Assembly: GCA_030602145.1 (NCBI GenBank)
Contig: JAUWAH010000199.1
Coordinates: 1-5,490 of the forward strand
DNA length: 5,490 nt
Source: Desulfobulbus sp.
GTDB lineage: Bacteria; Desulfobacterota; Desulfobulbia; Desulfobulbales; Desulfobulbaceae
Direction of reading: 5' to 3'
Shown: piece by piece, positions 1-5,490 of the stretch
Layout of the letters: the number at the start of each line of letters is the position of its first letter
Position numbering within the stretch: position 1 is the first letter of the stretch
The notes under the pieces: generated by a model
The model's database searches: none
The model's input: the letters and a program-made list of their open reading frames with translations, nothing else
What the model was told of the DNA's origin: nothing
Translations under genes and position numbers: made by a program

Positions 1-1
1 C

Positions 2-1090
2 GCCGCCTCGCTGCTCGTCGCCCTGCTCGCCCCGGTGCTCGGGGCCATGGCCGACTATCCGGGCCGCAAGAAGCGGCTGTTCACCGGCTTTGTCCTGGTC
101 GGCGTCCTCCTCACCCTGACCCTGCCCCTGATCCCGGCCGGCCAGTGGCTAGCCTGCCTGGTGCTGTTCGCCCTGGCCCGGGTCGGCTGGGCCGGGGCCA
201 ACATCTTCTACGATGCCTTTCTGGTGGACATTACCCGGCCGGAACGGATGGACGTGGTCTCGGCCCGGGGCTATGGCTACGGTTACATCGGCTCGGTGAT
301 CCCGTTTGCGGCGGTCATCGGCCTGATCCTGGCCGCCGGGGGCTCAGGTCCCCTGCCGGCCACGGAAACGCGGATCGGCTTTGTCCTGGTCGGGCTGTGG
401 TGGCTGGCCTTTTCCCTGCCGGCCATGCGCAGCCTGCGCCAGGTCCACAGCCTGCCCCCCTCGGCAGCCCCCATCCGGGACAGTTTTGTCCGCATCGGCA
501 AAACCTTTGCCGAGATCCGCCGCTATCCGCAGGTCTTCCTCTTTCTGCTCGCCTACTTCTTCTACATCGACGGGGTCGACACGGTGATCAGCATGGCCAC
601 CGCCTACGGCCGCGATCTCGGCTTCAGCGTGCCGCTGTTGATCGCGGTCCTGCTGTTCATCCAGGTGGTGGCCTTCCCCTTCGCCCTCCTCTTCGGCCGG
701 CTGGCGACCCGCTGGTCCGCCAAGACCATGCTCCAGGCGGGCATCCTCATCTACTGCCTGGTGACCGTCTGCGCCTTCCTCCTGCCGTCGATCGGTGATC
801 CGCGCTTAAAGACCGCCCTCTTCTGGGCCATCGCCTTTCTGGTGGCCTCGGCCATGGGCGGTATCCAGTCGCTGTCCCGCAGCCTCTTCGGCCGGTTGAT
901 CCCCCCGGAGAAGAGCGCCGAATTTTTCGGCTTCTACAATATTTTCGGCAAATTCGCCGCCATCACCGGCCCCCTGCTGATGGGGCTGGTCGGCCGGCTG
1001 ACCGGCGACAGCCGCTGGGGGGTGCTCAGTCTGCTGGTGCTCTTTATCGCCGGCGCGGCGATCCTGGCCAGGGTGCGGATCGAGGAGTGA
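2..1090 (+). CDS. MFS transporter, UMF1/Atg22-like family (5' end outside window)
   Basis: This is an inner-membrane transporter of the major facilitator superfamily; the substrate cannot be read from the sequence. The reading frame is open from base 2 and ends in TGA. A GTG at base 35 is an internal codon and not the start, because the codons before it (AASLLVALLAP) continue straight into the conserved PVLGAMADYPGRKKR loop after TM2. About 362 residues are visible. Bacterial UMF1 proteins usually have roughly 420-460, so TM1 and the N-terminus are missing. I count 11 hydrophobic segments, consistent with TM2-TM12. Family signatures are NIFYDAFLVDIT, SARGYGYGYIGS, FFYIDGVDT, GGIQSLSRSLFGRLIP and SAEFFGFYNIFGKFAAITGP. 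The family is named after yeast Atg22, a vacuolar amino-acid exporter, but bacterial members are mostly uncharacterised. The gene converges on the cob operon, so nothing ties it to B12. Confidence 0.88.
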   Translation, partial: AASLLVALLAPVLGAMADYPGRKKRLFTGFVLVGVLLTLTLPLIPAGQWLACLVLFALARVGWAGANIFYDAFLVDITRPERMDVVSARGYGYGYIGSVIPFAAVIGLILAAGGSGPLPATETRIGFVLVGLWWLAFSLPAMRSLRQVHSLPPSAAPIRDSFVRIGKTFAEIRRYPQVFLFLLAYFFYIDGVDTVISMATAYGRDLGFSVPLLIAVLLFIQVVAFPFALLFGRLATRWSAKTMLQAGILIYCLVTVCAFLLPSIGDPRLKTALFWAIAFLVASAMGGIQSLSRSLFGRLIPPEKSAEFFGFYNIFGKFAAITGPLLMGLVGRLTGDSRWGVLSLLVLFIAGAAILARVRIEE

Positions 1091-1094
1091 GGGA

Positions 1095-1113
1095 CTGGCC
1101 GCTGTCCGGCCGG
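1095..1113. terminator. GC-rich hairpin between convergent genes, possible terminator
   Basis: Bases 1095-1101 (CTGGCCG) pair with 1107-1113 (CGGCCGG), giving a 7-bp stem with one T-G wobble and a 5-base loop (CTGTC). It begins 4 bases after the transporter stop codon and lies 24 bases beyond the cbiB stop on the other strand. Position suits a two-way terminator for converging transcripts. However, neither side has a run of T, so it is not a classical intrinsic terminator and may only slow polymerase or protect mRNA ends. Confidence 0.3.
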
Positions 1114-1137
1114 AGGAGGAAGGGGCGGACGTCGGGG

Positions 1138-2100
1138 TTACAGCATGGGCAGGGCGGCCAGCCAGGCAAGCAGGCAACCCAGCAGGGCGGTGCGGCGCAT
1201 CAGGCGGCAGGCGGGCACCACGTGGTCCACGGTAACCGCGCCCAGGTCCTTGCCGATGAAGGGCTTGTCCACCAGGACACCATGGTAGATGTTGGGGCCG
1301 CCAAGCCGCACCCCCAGGGCACCGGCAAAGGCCGCCTCCGGGTAACCGGCGTTGGGGCTGGCGTGGTGCGAGCCTTCCCGCCGGGCAACATGCAGGGCGC
1401 GACCAGCGGCCAGACCGGCAGTGAGCTGGGCGGCCAGACCGATGAGGAGCACGGACAACCGGGCCGGCAGGAAGTTGGCCGCGTCGTCGATCCGGGCCGC
1501 AGCCCGGCCAAAGTGCAGATAGCGCGGGTTCTTGTAACCGACCATCGAGTCGAGGGTGTTGACCATCTTATACGCCAGAGCCAGGGGCGCGCCGCCGAGG
1601 GCGGCGTAGAAGAGCGGCGACAGCACGCCGTCGACCGCGTTTTCGGCCACGGTCTCCACCGTGGCCCGGGCGATGTCGTCACCCTGATAGCTGCTCACAT
1701 CCCGGCCGACGATCATCGCCACCTGGCCGCGGGCTCGCTCGATTTCGCCGGCGGCCAGCGACCCGTGGATCTCCATGGCCGCCTGGTCCAGGGACCGGGC
1801 CGAGAGGCAGTAGAAGAGGCACACGGTTTCCACCGCAAACCCCGCCGCCGGATGCAGCCGCCAGGCCAGGCCGACCGCCAGGGCGGCCAGCGCCCAGCAG
1901 CCGAGGATCAGGGTGAGGGCGAAGGCCAGGCCGGCTAGGTGCTCCCGGGCGATCAGGCGGCGGAACCGGGGTTCGGCCCGCTCGATGGCCCACCCCATCC
2001 AGCGGATCGGATGGGGCAGCCAGCGGGGGTCGCCCAGCAGGGCGTCCAGGGCAAAGGCCGCCGGAATGGGCAGCCAGGGGAGCAGATCGATCGGGGCCAT
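1138..2100 (-). CDS. cbiB: Adenosylcobinamide-phosphate synthase CbiB
   Basis: This integral membrane enzyme joins the aminopropanol phosphate linker made by CobD to the propionate side chain f of adenosylcobyric acid, giving adenosylcobinamide phosphate. It is called CobD in Pseudomonas denitrificans naming. The product has 320 residues, normal for the family. Signatures in order are D19 followed by GDPRWLPHPIRWMG (about 23-36), VETVAENAVDGVLSPLFY (148-165), NTLDSMVGYKNPRY (181-194) and SPNAGYPEAAFAGALGVRLGG (248-268). Hydrophobic stretches near 55-80, 85-100, 160-180, 212-232 and 302-318 fit membrane segments. The frame stays open upstream to 2220, but the ATG at 2100 is chosen. The earlier part lies inside cobD and reads unlike CbiB. 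The ATG also has a GAGG ribosome site (2109-2106) five bases before it, and MAPIDLL leads straight into the conserved N-terminus. It is last in the operon; stop TAA. Confidence 0.96.
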   Translation of the reverse strand: MAPIDLLPWLPIPAAFALDALLGDPRWLPHPIRWMGWAIERAEPRFRRLIAREHLAGLAFALTLILGCWALAALAVGLAWRLHPAAGFAVETVCLFYCLSARSLDQAAMEIHGSLAAGEIERARGQVAMIVGRDVSSYQGDDIARATVETVAENAVDGVLSPLFYAALGGAPLALAYKMVNTLDSMVGYKNPRYLHFGRAAARIDDAANFLPARLSVLLIGLAAQLTAGLAAGRALHVARREGSHHASPNAGYPEAAFAGALGVRLGGPNIYHGVLVDKPFIGKDLGAVTVDHVVPACRLMRRTALLGCLLAWLAALPML

Positions 2101-2105
2101 GGCCG

Positions 2106-2109
2106 CCTC
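2106..2109 (-). promoter_or_regulatory. Ribosome binding site of cbiB, overlapping the cobD stop codon
   Basis: Read on the - strand the junction is CTGAGGCGGCCATG. GAGG shares its first two bases with the TGA of cobD and lies five bases before the cbiB ATG. This placement fixes the cbiB start at 2100 and suggests that ribosomes ending cobD help start cbiB. Confidence 0.7.
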
Positions 2110-3190
2110 AGCCCCCCGCGCCGACCGCGGCCAGCAGGTGACGGGCCACCAGATGGTTGCTGGCCGCATCCTTGAGGGCGATACGGACGTACCTCTCGTC
2201 GAGGCCGTGGAAATTGGCACAGTTGCGGATCAGCAGCCGCTGATCGCCCAGCAGGGTGCAGACCTCGGTGGCGCGCCGGTCCAGGGGCAGGCCGATGAGC
2301 ACGTAGGAGGTCACGCTCGGGAACAGCGTCAGGCGGTCGGAGCCCAGCCGCCGCCGGAACCCTTCGCCCTCCTCGGCAAGGTAGGCGCGGGTCCGGTCGA
2401 TGAAGGCGGTCACCGCCGGTCGGTTGGCCCCCAGAAAGCAGACCGCCTCCTGGGCGAGGCTGTTGAGGCACCAGGGCTGCATCCAGCGCCGGAACCGGTC
2501 GATCACCGCCGGTGTCGCCACCAGGAAGCCGGCCCGCAGCCCCGGCATGCCGAAGATCTTGGAGACCGACCAGAGGACCAGGACGTTGTCCAGGCCGCAG
2601 CCGGCCATGCCCCGGGCCTGGTCCGCCGGGGCAAAGGGCAGGTAGGACTCGTCGATGATGAAGCGGACCCGGGGATGGCTCCGGCAGAGTTCGACCAGGT
2701 CGGCGTGCGCCATCAGCCGGCCGGTGGGATTGTTGGGGTTGCAGAGAAAGACCGTGTCGCAGCCGGCCAGGGCCGCTGCCAGCCGCTCCGGGTCCGGCGC
2801 GAACTCCTCGGCCGGACCGGTCAGGAAAAAGTCTGGCTCGATGCCGTGCACCCGGCAGCCGTCGGCATAGTCGGCATAGGTGGGCCCGACGATCAGGACC
2901 CGCCGGCTGGCCAGGGCGGCGCAGGCCGTGTAGATGAACTGGGTGGTGCCGCAGCCGGCCAGCACCCGTTCCGGTTCCACCCCGAGCAGCCCGGCGAGGG
3001 CGCGGATCGCCGCCCGGCCGTCGACCTCGGGCAGCACCCGGATCCGGTCCATGCGGTCGCGGAGGTGATCGATCAATCCGGGCAGGGCGCCGAGCGGATT
3101 GATGTTGCTGCTCATGTCGACGATCTCCTCGGGCCGGCAGCCCAGCCGTTCGGCCAGCGCGAAGACGTTGCCCCCGTGGCCCTCAAGCAT
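2108..3190 (-). CDS. cobD: L-threonine-O-3-phosphate decarboxylase CobD (PLP enzyme)
   Basis: This cytoplasmic pyridoxal-phosphate enzyme decarboxylates L-threonine-O-3-phosphate to (R)-1-amino-2-propanol phosphate, the linker used by CbiB. It corresponds to CobC in P. denitrificans naming. The product has 360 residues, usual for CobD, and is a class I/II aminotransferase fold related to HisC. Visible motifs are MSSNINPLG (26-34), typical of CobD; GCGTTQ (79-84), the phosphate-binding loop; NPNNPTG (151-157); DESYLPF (180-186); SVSKIFGMPGLRAGF (208-222) with K211 as expected PLP lysine; and YVRIALK (334-340) with R336 as the carboxylate-binding arginine. The frame is open further upstream, but that stretch is out-of-frame cobQ; MLEGHGGN at 3190 fits the family and has a G-rich ribosome site. 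The loop usually reads GNG and has C80 here instead of N. A HisC-type aminotransferase is possible on fold alone, but the N-terminal motif and neighbours favour CobD. Confidence 0.93.
   Translation of the reverse strand: MLEGHGGNVFALAERLGCRPEEIVDMSSNINPLGALPGLIDHLRDRMDRIRVLPEVDGRAAIRALAGLLGVEPERVLAGCGTTQFIYTACAALASRRVLIVGPTYADYADGCRVHGIEPDFFLTGPAEEFAPDPERLAAALAGCDTVFLCNPNNPTGRLMAHADLVELCRSHPRVRFIIDESYLPFAPADQARGMAGCGLDNVLVLWSVSKIFGMPGLRAGFLVATPAVIDRFRRWMQPWCLNSLAQEAVCFLGANRPAVTAFIDRTRAYLAEEGEGFRRRLGSDRLTLFPSVTSYVLIGLPLDRRATEVCTLLGDQRLLIRNCANFHGLDERYVRIALKDAASNHLVARHLLAAVGAGG
3183..3190 (-). other. 8-bp cobQ/cobD gene overlap (ATGCTTGA)
   Basis: On the - strand the ATG of cobD (3190-3188) lies before the TGA of cobQ (3185-3183), so the two genes share ATGCTTGA in different frames. 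This is seen directly. Such an overlap commonly goes with translational coupling, which would keep CobQ and CobD synthesis linked; the coupling itself is inferred. Confidence 0.9.
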
Positions 3191-4700
3191 GGCATCCCCC
3201 CTCGCGCAGCGCCGGCGGCAGCAGGGCCGTGATCGCCTCGATGTCCAGGTGGGCCAGGGCGTGCTCGGCCAACTGCTCGTAGGCCCGATCCCGGGCCGCC
3301 GGCCCGTGCAGCCGGTCGACCGGGATATCCCCCAGGCCGATGGCGGCCAGCCAGCACCTGGTGATGGCCGGGCTGTCGAACAGGCCGTGCATGTAGGTGC
3401 CCAGCACCCGGCCGTTGTCCGCCACGCACCCGTCGCGGTCATCGCAGACGACCCCGTTGCGGCGCTGGACCGTCACCAGGCTGCGTTCCCGGGGCGGATC
3501 GGTGCGGCCCATGTGGATCTCGTAGCCGCGGCCGGCCACCCCCTGCCAGGTGAAGTCGGTGATCGTGGTGGTCTTGGGGCTCTTGAGGACCGTTTCCACC
3601 GGCAGGAGCCCCAGTCCTCGGGTAGCGCCGGGCGGGCCTTCGATGCCGTCCGGGTCATGGACCCGGGTGCCGAGCATCTGGTAGCCGCCGCAGATGCCGA
3701 GCAGGTGGCCGCCGCCGGCCGTATACCGCAGCAGATGCTCCCGCCAGCCGGTGTCCTCCAGCCAGTGGAGGTCGGCGCAGGTGGCCTTGGAGCCCGGCAG
3801 GATGACGGCCGCAAGCCGATCGAGCGGCTGCGGCTGCTGCAAATAGACCAGGCGGCACCCTTCCAGGGTGGCCAGGGGATCGAAATCGGTGAAATTGGAG
3901 ATATGGGGCAGGCGGAGGACGCCGATGGCCGGTGTACTGTCCCCGGTCGGCTGGTAGGGGCGGGGATTTTCGATGACCACCGCGTCCTCGGCCTCGATGT
4001 GGAAATGCTTGAACCAGGGCCGCACCCCGAACACCGGCTTGCCGGTGCGCTGCCGCATCCAGTCGATGCCCGGCTGAAACAGGCTCAGGTCCCCGCGAAA
4101 CCGGTTGATGACAAAGCCGCCGATGCGGGCCTGCTCCTCGGCCGACAGGCAGGCCAGGGTGCCGACGATCTGGGCGAAGACGCCGCCGCGGTCGATGTCG
4201 GCCACCAGGATGACCGGCGCCTCGGCATAGGCGGCCATGCGCAGGTTGACGATGTCGTTCGCCATCAGGTTGACCTCGGCACAGGAGCCGGCCCCCTCCA
4301 GGACGATCAGGTCGTGGCCGGCCCGCAGCCGGTCGAGCGCCGCCCGGCTCTCGGCGAACAGGACCTCCTTTTTGGTGTAATAGGACTGGGAGGTGGCGTC
4401 CATCCAGGCGACGCCGTGCAGGATCACCTGGGAGCCGACGTCGCTCACCGGCTTGAGCAGCACCGGGTTCATGTCGCAGTGCGGGGGGACGCGGGCCGCC
4501 TCGGCCTGAACGATCTGGGCCCGGCCCATCTCCAACCCCTCGGGGGTGACCCCGGAGTTGTTCGACATGTTCTGGGCCTTGAACGGTGCCACCCGCAGAC
4601 CACGGTTGGCGAAGATCCGGCACAGGGCGGTGGTGACGATCGACTTGCCCACGTCCGAACCGGTGCCCAGCACCGCCAGGCAGGCTGCTTTGTTGGTCAT
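3183..4700 (-). CDS. cobQ: Cobyric acid synthase CobQ/CbiP (glutamine-dependent amidotransferase)
   Basis: This cytoplasmic enzyme uses ATP and glutamine to amidate side chains b, d, e and g of adenosylcobyrinate a,c-diamide, giving adenosylcobyric acid. The product has 505 residues, normal for the family. The N-terminal synthetase domain (about 1-235) is of the dethiobiotin-synthetase type, with P-loop GTGSDVGKS (12-20), APFKAQNMSNNS (38-49), NPVLLKP (78-84), LEGAGSCAEVNL (134-145) and VADIDRGGVFA (166-176). The C-terminal glutaminase domain (about 255-450) has LPGSK (301-305), GICGGYQMLG (335-344) with nucleophile C337, GYEIHMGRT (392-400) and GTYMHGLFD (434-442) with catalytic H438. All key residues are present, so it looks intact. 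The ATG at 4700 has GGAG (4710-4707) six bases upstream. The pattern is CobQ rather than CobB/CbiA, which amidates a and c. CobQ and CbiP are names for the same enzyme. Confidence 0.97.
   Translation of the reverse strand: MTNKAACLAVLGTGSDVGKSIVTTALCRIFANRGLRVAPFKAQNMSNNSGVTPEGLEMGRAQIVQAEAARVPPHCDMNPVLLKPVSDVGSQVILHGVAWMDATSQSYYTKKEVLFAESRAALDRLRAGHDLIVLEGAGSCAEVNLMANDIVNLRMAAYAEAPVILVADIDRGGVFAQIVGTLACLSAEEQARIGGFVINRFRGDLSLFQPGIDWMRQRTGKPVFGVRPWFKHFHIEAEDAVVIENPRPYQPTGDSTPAIGVLRLPHISNFTDFDPLATLEGCRLVYLQQPQPLDRLAAVILPGSKATCADLHWLEDTGWREHLLRYTAGGGHLLGICGGYQMLGTRVHDPDGIEGPPGATRGLGLLPVETVLKSPKTTTITDFTWQGVAGRGYEIHMGRTDPPRERSLVTVQRRNGVVCDDRDGCVADNGRVLGTYMHGLFDSPAITRCWLAAIGLGDIPVDRLHGPAARDRAYEQLAEHALAHLDIEAITALLPPALREGGCHA
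3196..3203 (-). promoter_or_regulatory. Ribosome binding site of cobD inside the cobQ 3' end
   Basis: The - strand reads GAGGGGGG, then ATGCC, then the cobD ATG at 3190. It lies within codons for the last residues of CobQ (EGGCHA). The purine-rich stretch with a five-base spacer supports the start at 3190. A nearer ATG at 3195-3193 is out of frame with cobD and is not used. Confidence 0.65.
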
Positions 4701-4755
4701 GGTTGACTCCGGGTCATCGGCCGCCGGTCGGTCGGGCCGGGCGCCGTGGTGAGGG
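4701..4755 (-). other. cobO-cobQ intergenic spacer
   Basis: The 55-bp gap is the widest inside the operon. It carries the cobQ ribosome site GGAG at 4710-4707. I see no promoter with recognisable -35 and -10 boxes and no hairpin with a T-run, so read-through from cobO to cobQ is the simplest reading. Confidence 0.6.
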
Positions 4756-5271
4756 TTAGGCTTCGATGCCTTTGCGGGCCTGGACGCCCCGATCGTAATA
4801 GTGCTTGAGCGGGCGCATCTCGGTGACCAGGTCGGCGCGGGCGATGATCGAGGCCGGCGCTCCCCGGCCGGTGAGCACCAATTCCACCGCAGGCGGTCGA
4901 AGCGTCAAGAGAGCGAGGAGATCGTCCTCACCGAGCAGGCCCAGGGCATGGGCCACCAGGATCTCGTCGGCAACGACCAGGTCGTAGGCGCCGGAGCCCA
5001 TGGCCGTTGTCAGGGCGGCCAGTCCGGTGCGGGCGGCGTCGATGTCCGCCTGGTCAGGCTCGGTGACCAGCATGCAGCCCCGGCCGTACTGGACGACGGT
5101 GATCCGGTCGGCCAAACCTTGCAGCGAGGTCAGCTCGCTGTAGTCGGCGTTCTTGATGAACTGGCCGATATACACCCTGAGGCCGGCTCCGGCGGCCCGC
5201 AGGGCCAAACCCAGGGCGGCGGTGGTCTTGCCCTTGCCGTCGCCGGTATACACCTGGACCATGCCCTGCAT
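4756..5271 (-). CDS. cobO: Cob(I)yrinic acid a,c-diamide adenosyltransferase CobO/BtuR (CobA type)
   Basis: This cytoplasmic enzyme transfers the 5'-deoxyadenosyl group of ATP to the Co(I) corrinoid, forming the Co-C bond of the coenzyme, in de novo synthesis and in salvage. The product has 171 residues. Motifs are VYTGDGKGKTTAALG (7-21), a P-loop in the form used by this family; YIGQFIKN (34-41); GRGCM (63-67); VVADEI (99-104) with D102 and E103 in the Walker B region; VELVLTGRGAP (129-139); and the C-terminus from ADLVTEMRPLKHYYDRG to QARKGIEA, highly typical of CobO. It is shorter than Salmonella CobA (196 residues) because it starts almost at the P-loop strand and lacks the N-terminal extension. 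The ATG at 5271 is preferred over the one at codon 4 because GGGGGAGGT lies five bases upstream. It is unrelated to the PduO and EutT adenosyltransferase families. First gene of the operon; stop TAA. Confidence 0.96.
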   Translation of the reverse strand: MQGMVQVYTGDGKGKTTAALGLALRAAGAGLRVYIGQFIKNADYSELTSLQGLADRITVVQYGRGCMLVTEPDQADIDAARTGLAALTTAMGSGAYDLVVADEILVAHALGLLGEDDLLALLTLRPPAVELVLTGRGAPASIIARADLVTEMRPLKHYYDRGVQARKGIEA

Positions 5272-5276
5272 GCCGC

Positions 5277-5285
5277 ACCTCCCCC
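5277..5285 (-). promoter_or_regulatory. Strong ribosome binding site of cobO
   Basis: The - strand reads GGGGGAGGT, then GCGGC, then the ATG at 5271. A GGAGGT core with a five-base spacer is close to ideal and decides the start codon. About 10 bases further upstream, 5299-5287 reads CGATTCGATTCGA, a short tandem repeat of no known role. Confidence 0.8.
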
Positions 5286-5310
5286 GTCGAATCGAATCGT
5301 CCTGAAACCT

Positions 5311-5342
5311 GGTGGCCCCTTCTAATAAGGGAATCGGCCACC
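5311..5342. repeat. Inverted repeat around the putative -10 box upstream of cobO
   Basis: GGTGGCC (5311-5317) is exactly complementary to GGCCACC (5336-5342). Inside, CCTT (5318-5321) can pair with AAGG (5327-5330), leaving loop CTAAT and a five-base bulge on one side. The loop coincides with the putative -10 box of the cob promoter. It could be an operator, or part of a folded RNA if transcription starts further upstream. Neither strand shows a T-run after it, so a terminator is unlikely. Confidence 0.6.
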
Positions 5343-5351
5343 CTGCGTCAA
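5322..5351 (-). promoter_or_regulatory. Putative sigma70-type promoter of the cob operon
   Basis: On the - strand TTGACG (5351-5346) matches the -35 consensus in five of six bases. After an 18-bp spacer TATTAG (5327-5322) matches the -10 consensus in four of six. Transcription would begin near 5315, leaving a leader of roughly 45 bases before cobO. This was found by eye; the start site is inferred. Confidence 0.45.
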
Positions 5352-5364
5352 CAGCTTTTCAACC

Positions 5365-5443
5365 GCAACGCCGGCGAACCACCGTTGCCGCCCGCTCCGG
5401 GGTCGGCGCACCTTGCACGGTGCCGAGGCGGGCCGGCCCCGCC
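5365..5443. repeat. Cluster of three hairpins upstream of the cob promoter
   Basis: Three stems lie in a row. GCAACG (5365-5370) pairs with CGTTGC (5383-5388). TCGG-cg-CACC (5403-5412) pairs with GGTGCCGA (5419-5426), an 8-bp stem with a two-base bulge and loop TTGCAC. GGCGGG (5427-5432) pairs with CCCGCC (5438-5443) with loop CCGGC, directly next to the second. High G+C makes chance stems common. The adjacent pair could be a structured leader, the end of a transcript from beyond the window, or nothing. Past it, 5461-5490 is A+T-rich with no recognised feature. Confidence 0.35.
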
Positions 5444-5490
5444 GCTGGCCGACAAGAGACACCCCACCTTTTCTTACTGTTTTTATTGAA

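Noticed and set aside
1087..1938. Long + strand open frame of 283 codons opposite cbiB
   Set aside because: It lies antisense to a clear cbiB gene, has low-complexity G/Q/H/R-rich sequence and no recognisable motif. Long antisense frames are expected in DNA this rich in G+C.
2101..2220. Upstream extension of the cbiB frame (40 extra residues)
   Set aside because: The added residues lie inside cobD and read as non-conserved sequence; the ATG at 2100 has a proper ribosome site and family-like N-terminus.
1913..3232. Long + strand open frame of 439 codons opposite cobD and the 5' end of cbiB
   Set aside because: It is the mirror of conserved coding sequence, with composition dominated by G, A, Q, H and P and no domain; it spans two real genes and their junction.
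3191..3442. Upstream extension of the cobD frame to 3442
   Set aside because: The extra residues are an out-of-frame reading of the cobQ 3' end; family alignment and the ribosome site support 3190.
3099..4706. Very long + strand open frame of 535 codons opposite cobQ
   Set aside because: Striking in length, but it covers an intact cobyric acid synthase with all catalytic motifs on the other strand, and its own sequence resembles no protein family I know.
5287..5299. TCGAATCGAATCG tandem repeat upstream of cobO, considered as a regulatory or tRNA T-arm element
   Set aside because: It has only two full copies of five bases, and no cloverleaf can be formed around it.
5427..5475. GC-rich hairpin at 5427-5443 followed at a distance by TTTTC, considered as an intrinsic terminator
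   Set aside because: The T-run begins about 25 bases after the stem, too far for an intrinsic terminator.
1..5490. Mobile element, CRISPR array, defence system or other novel system
   Set aside because: I found no transposase, integrase, terminal repeats, spaced direct repeats or RNA genes, and every coding stretch is accounted for by familiar families.

Overview
The window (about two-thirds G+C) is ordinary bacterial chromosome. It holds most of one transporter gene on the + strand, then four tightly packed genes on the - strand for late steps of adenosylcobalamin (vitamin B12 coenzyme) synthesis. The high G+C, the protein style (for example LPEVD and GTTQ in the decarboxylase) and the cob gene set suggest a proteobacterium, perhaps an anaerobic deltaproteobacterial (Desulfobacterota-like) lineage. 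That placement is an impression from recalled sequences and rests on no search.

Layout: 2-1090 (+) is the 3' part of a UMF1/Atg22-type major facilitator transporter whose start lies before the window. A 47-bp convergent gap with a GC-rich hairpin follows. Then, read from right to left on the - strand, come cobO (5271-4756), cobQ/cbiP (4700-3183), cobD (3190-2108) and cbiB (2100-1138). cobQ and cobD overlap by 8 bp, cobD and cbiB are 7 bp apart, and cobO and cobQ are 55 bp apart, so one transcript is likely. The last 219 bp (5272-5490) hold no gene. They contain a good ribosome binding site, a plausible sigma70-type promoter inside an inverted repeat, and three further hairpins.

How the genes work together: CobO adenosylates the corrinoid cobalt. 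CobQ then amidates four side chains to give adenosylcobyric acid. CobD makes (R)-1-amino-2-propanol phosphate from L-threonine phosphate, and CbiB joins that linker to adenosylcobyric acid to give adenosylcobinamide phosphate. Gene order follows reaction order. The nucleotide-loop genes (cobU/cobP, cobT, cobS), cbiA/cobB and the corrin-ring genes are not in the window. I found no undescribed system. The most open question is how the operon is controlled, because I could not recognise a cobalamin riboswitch in the 219 bp upstream of cobO.
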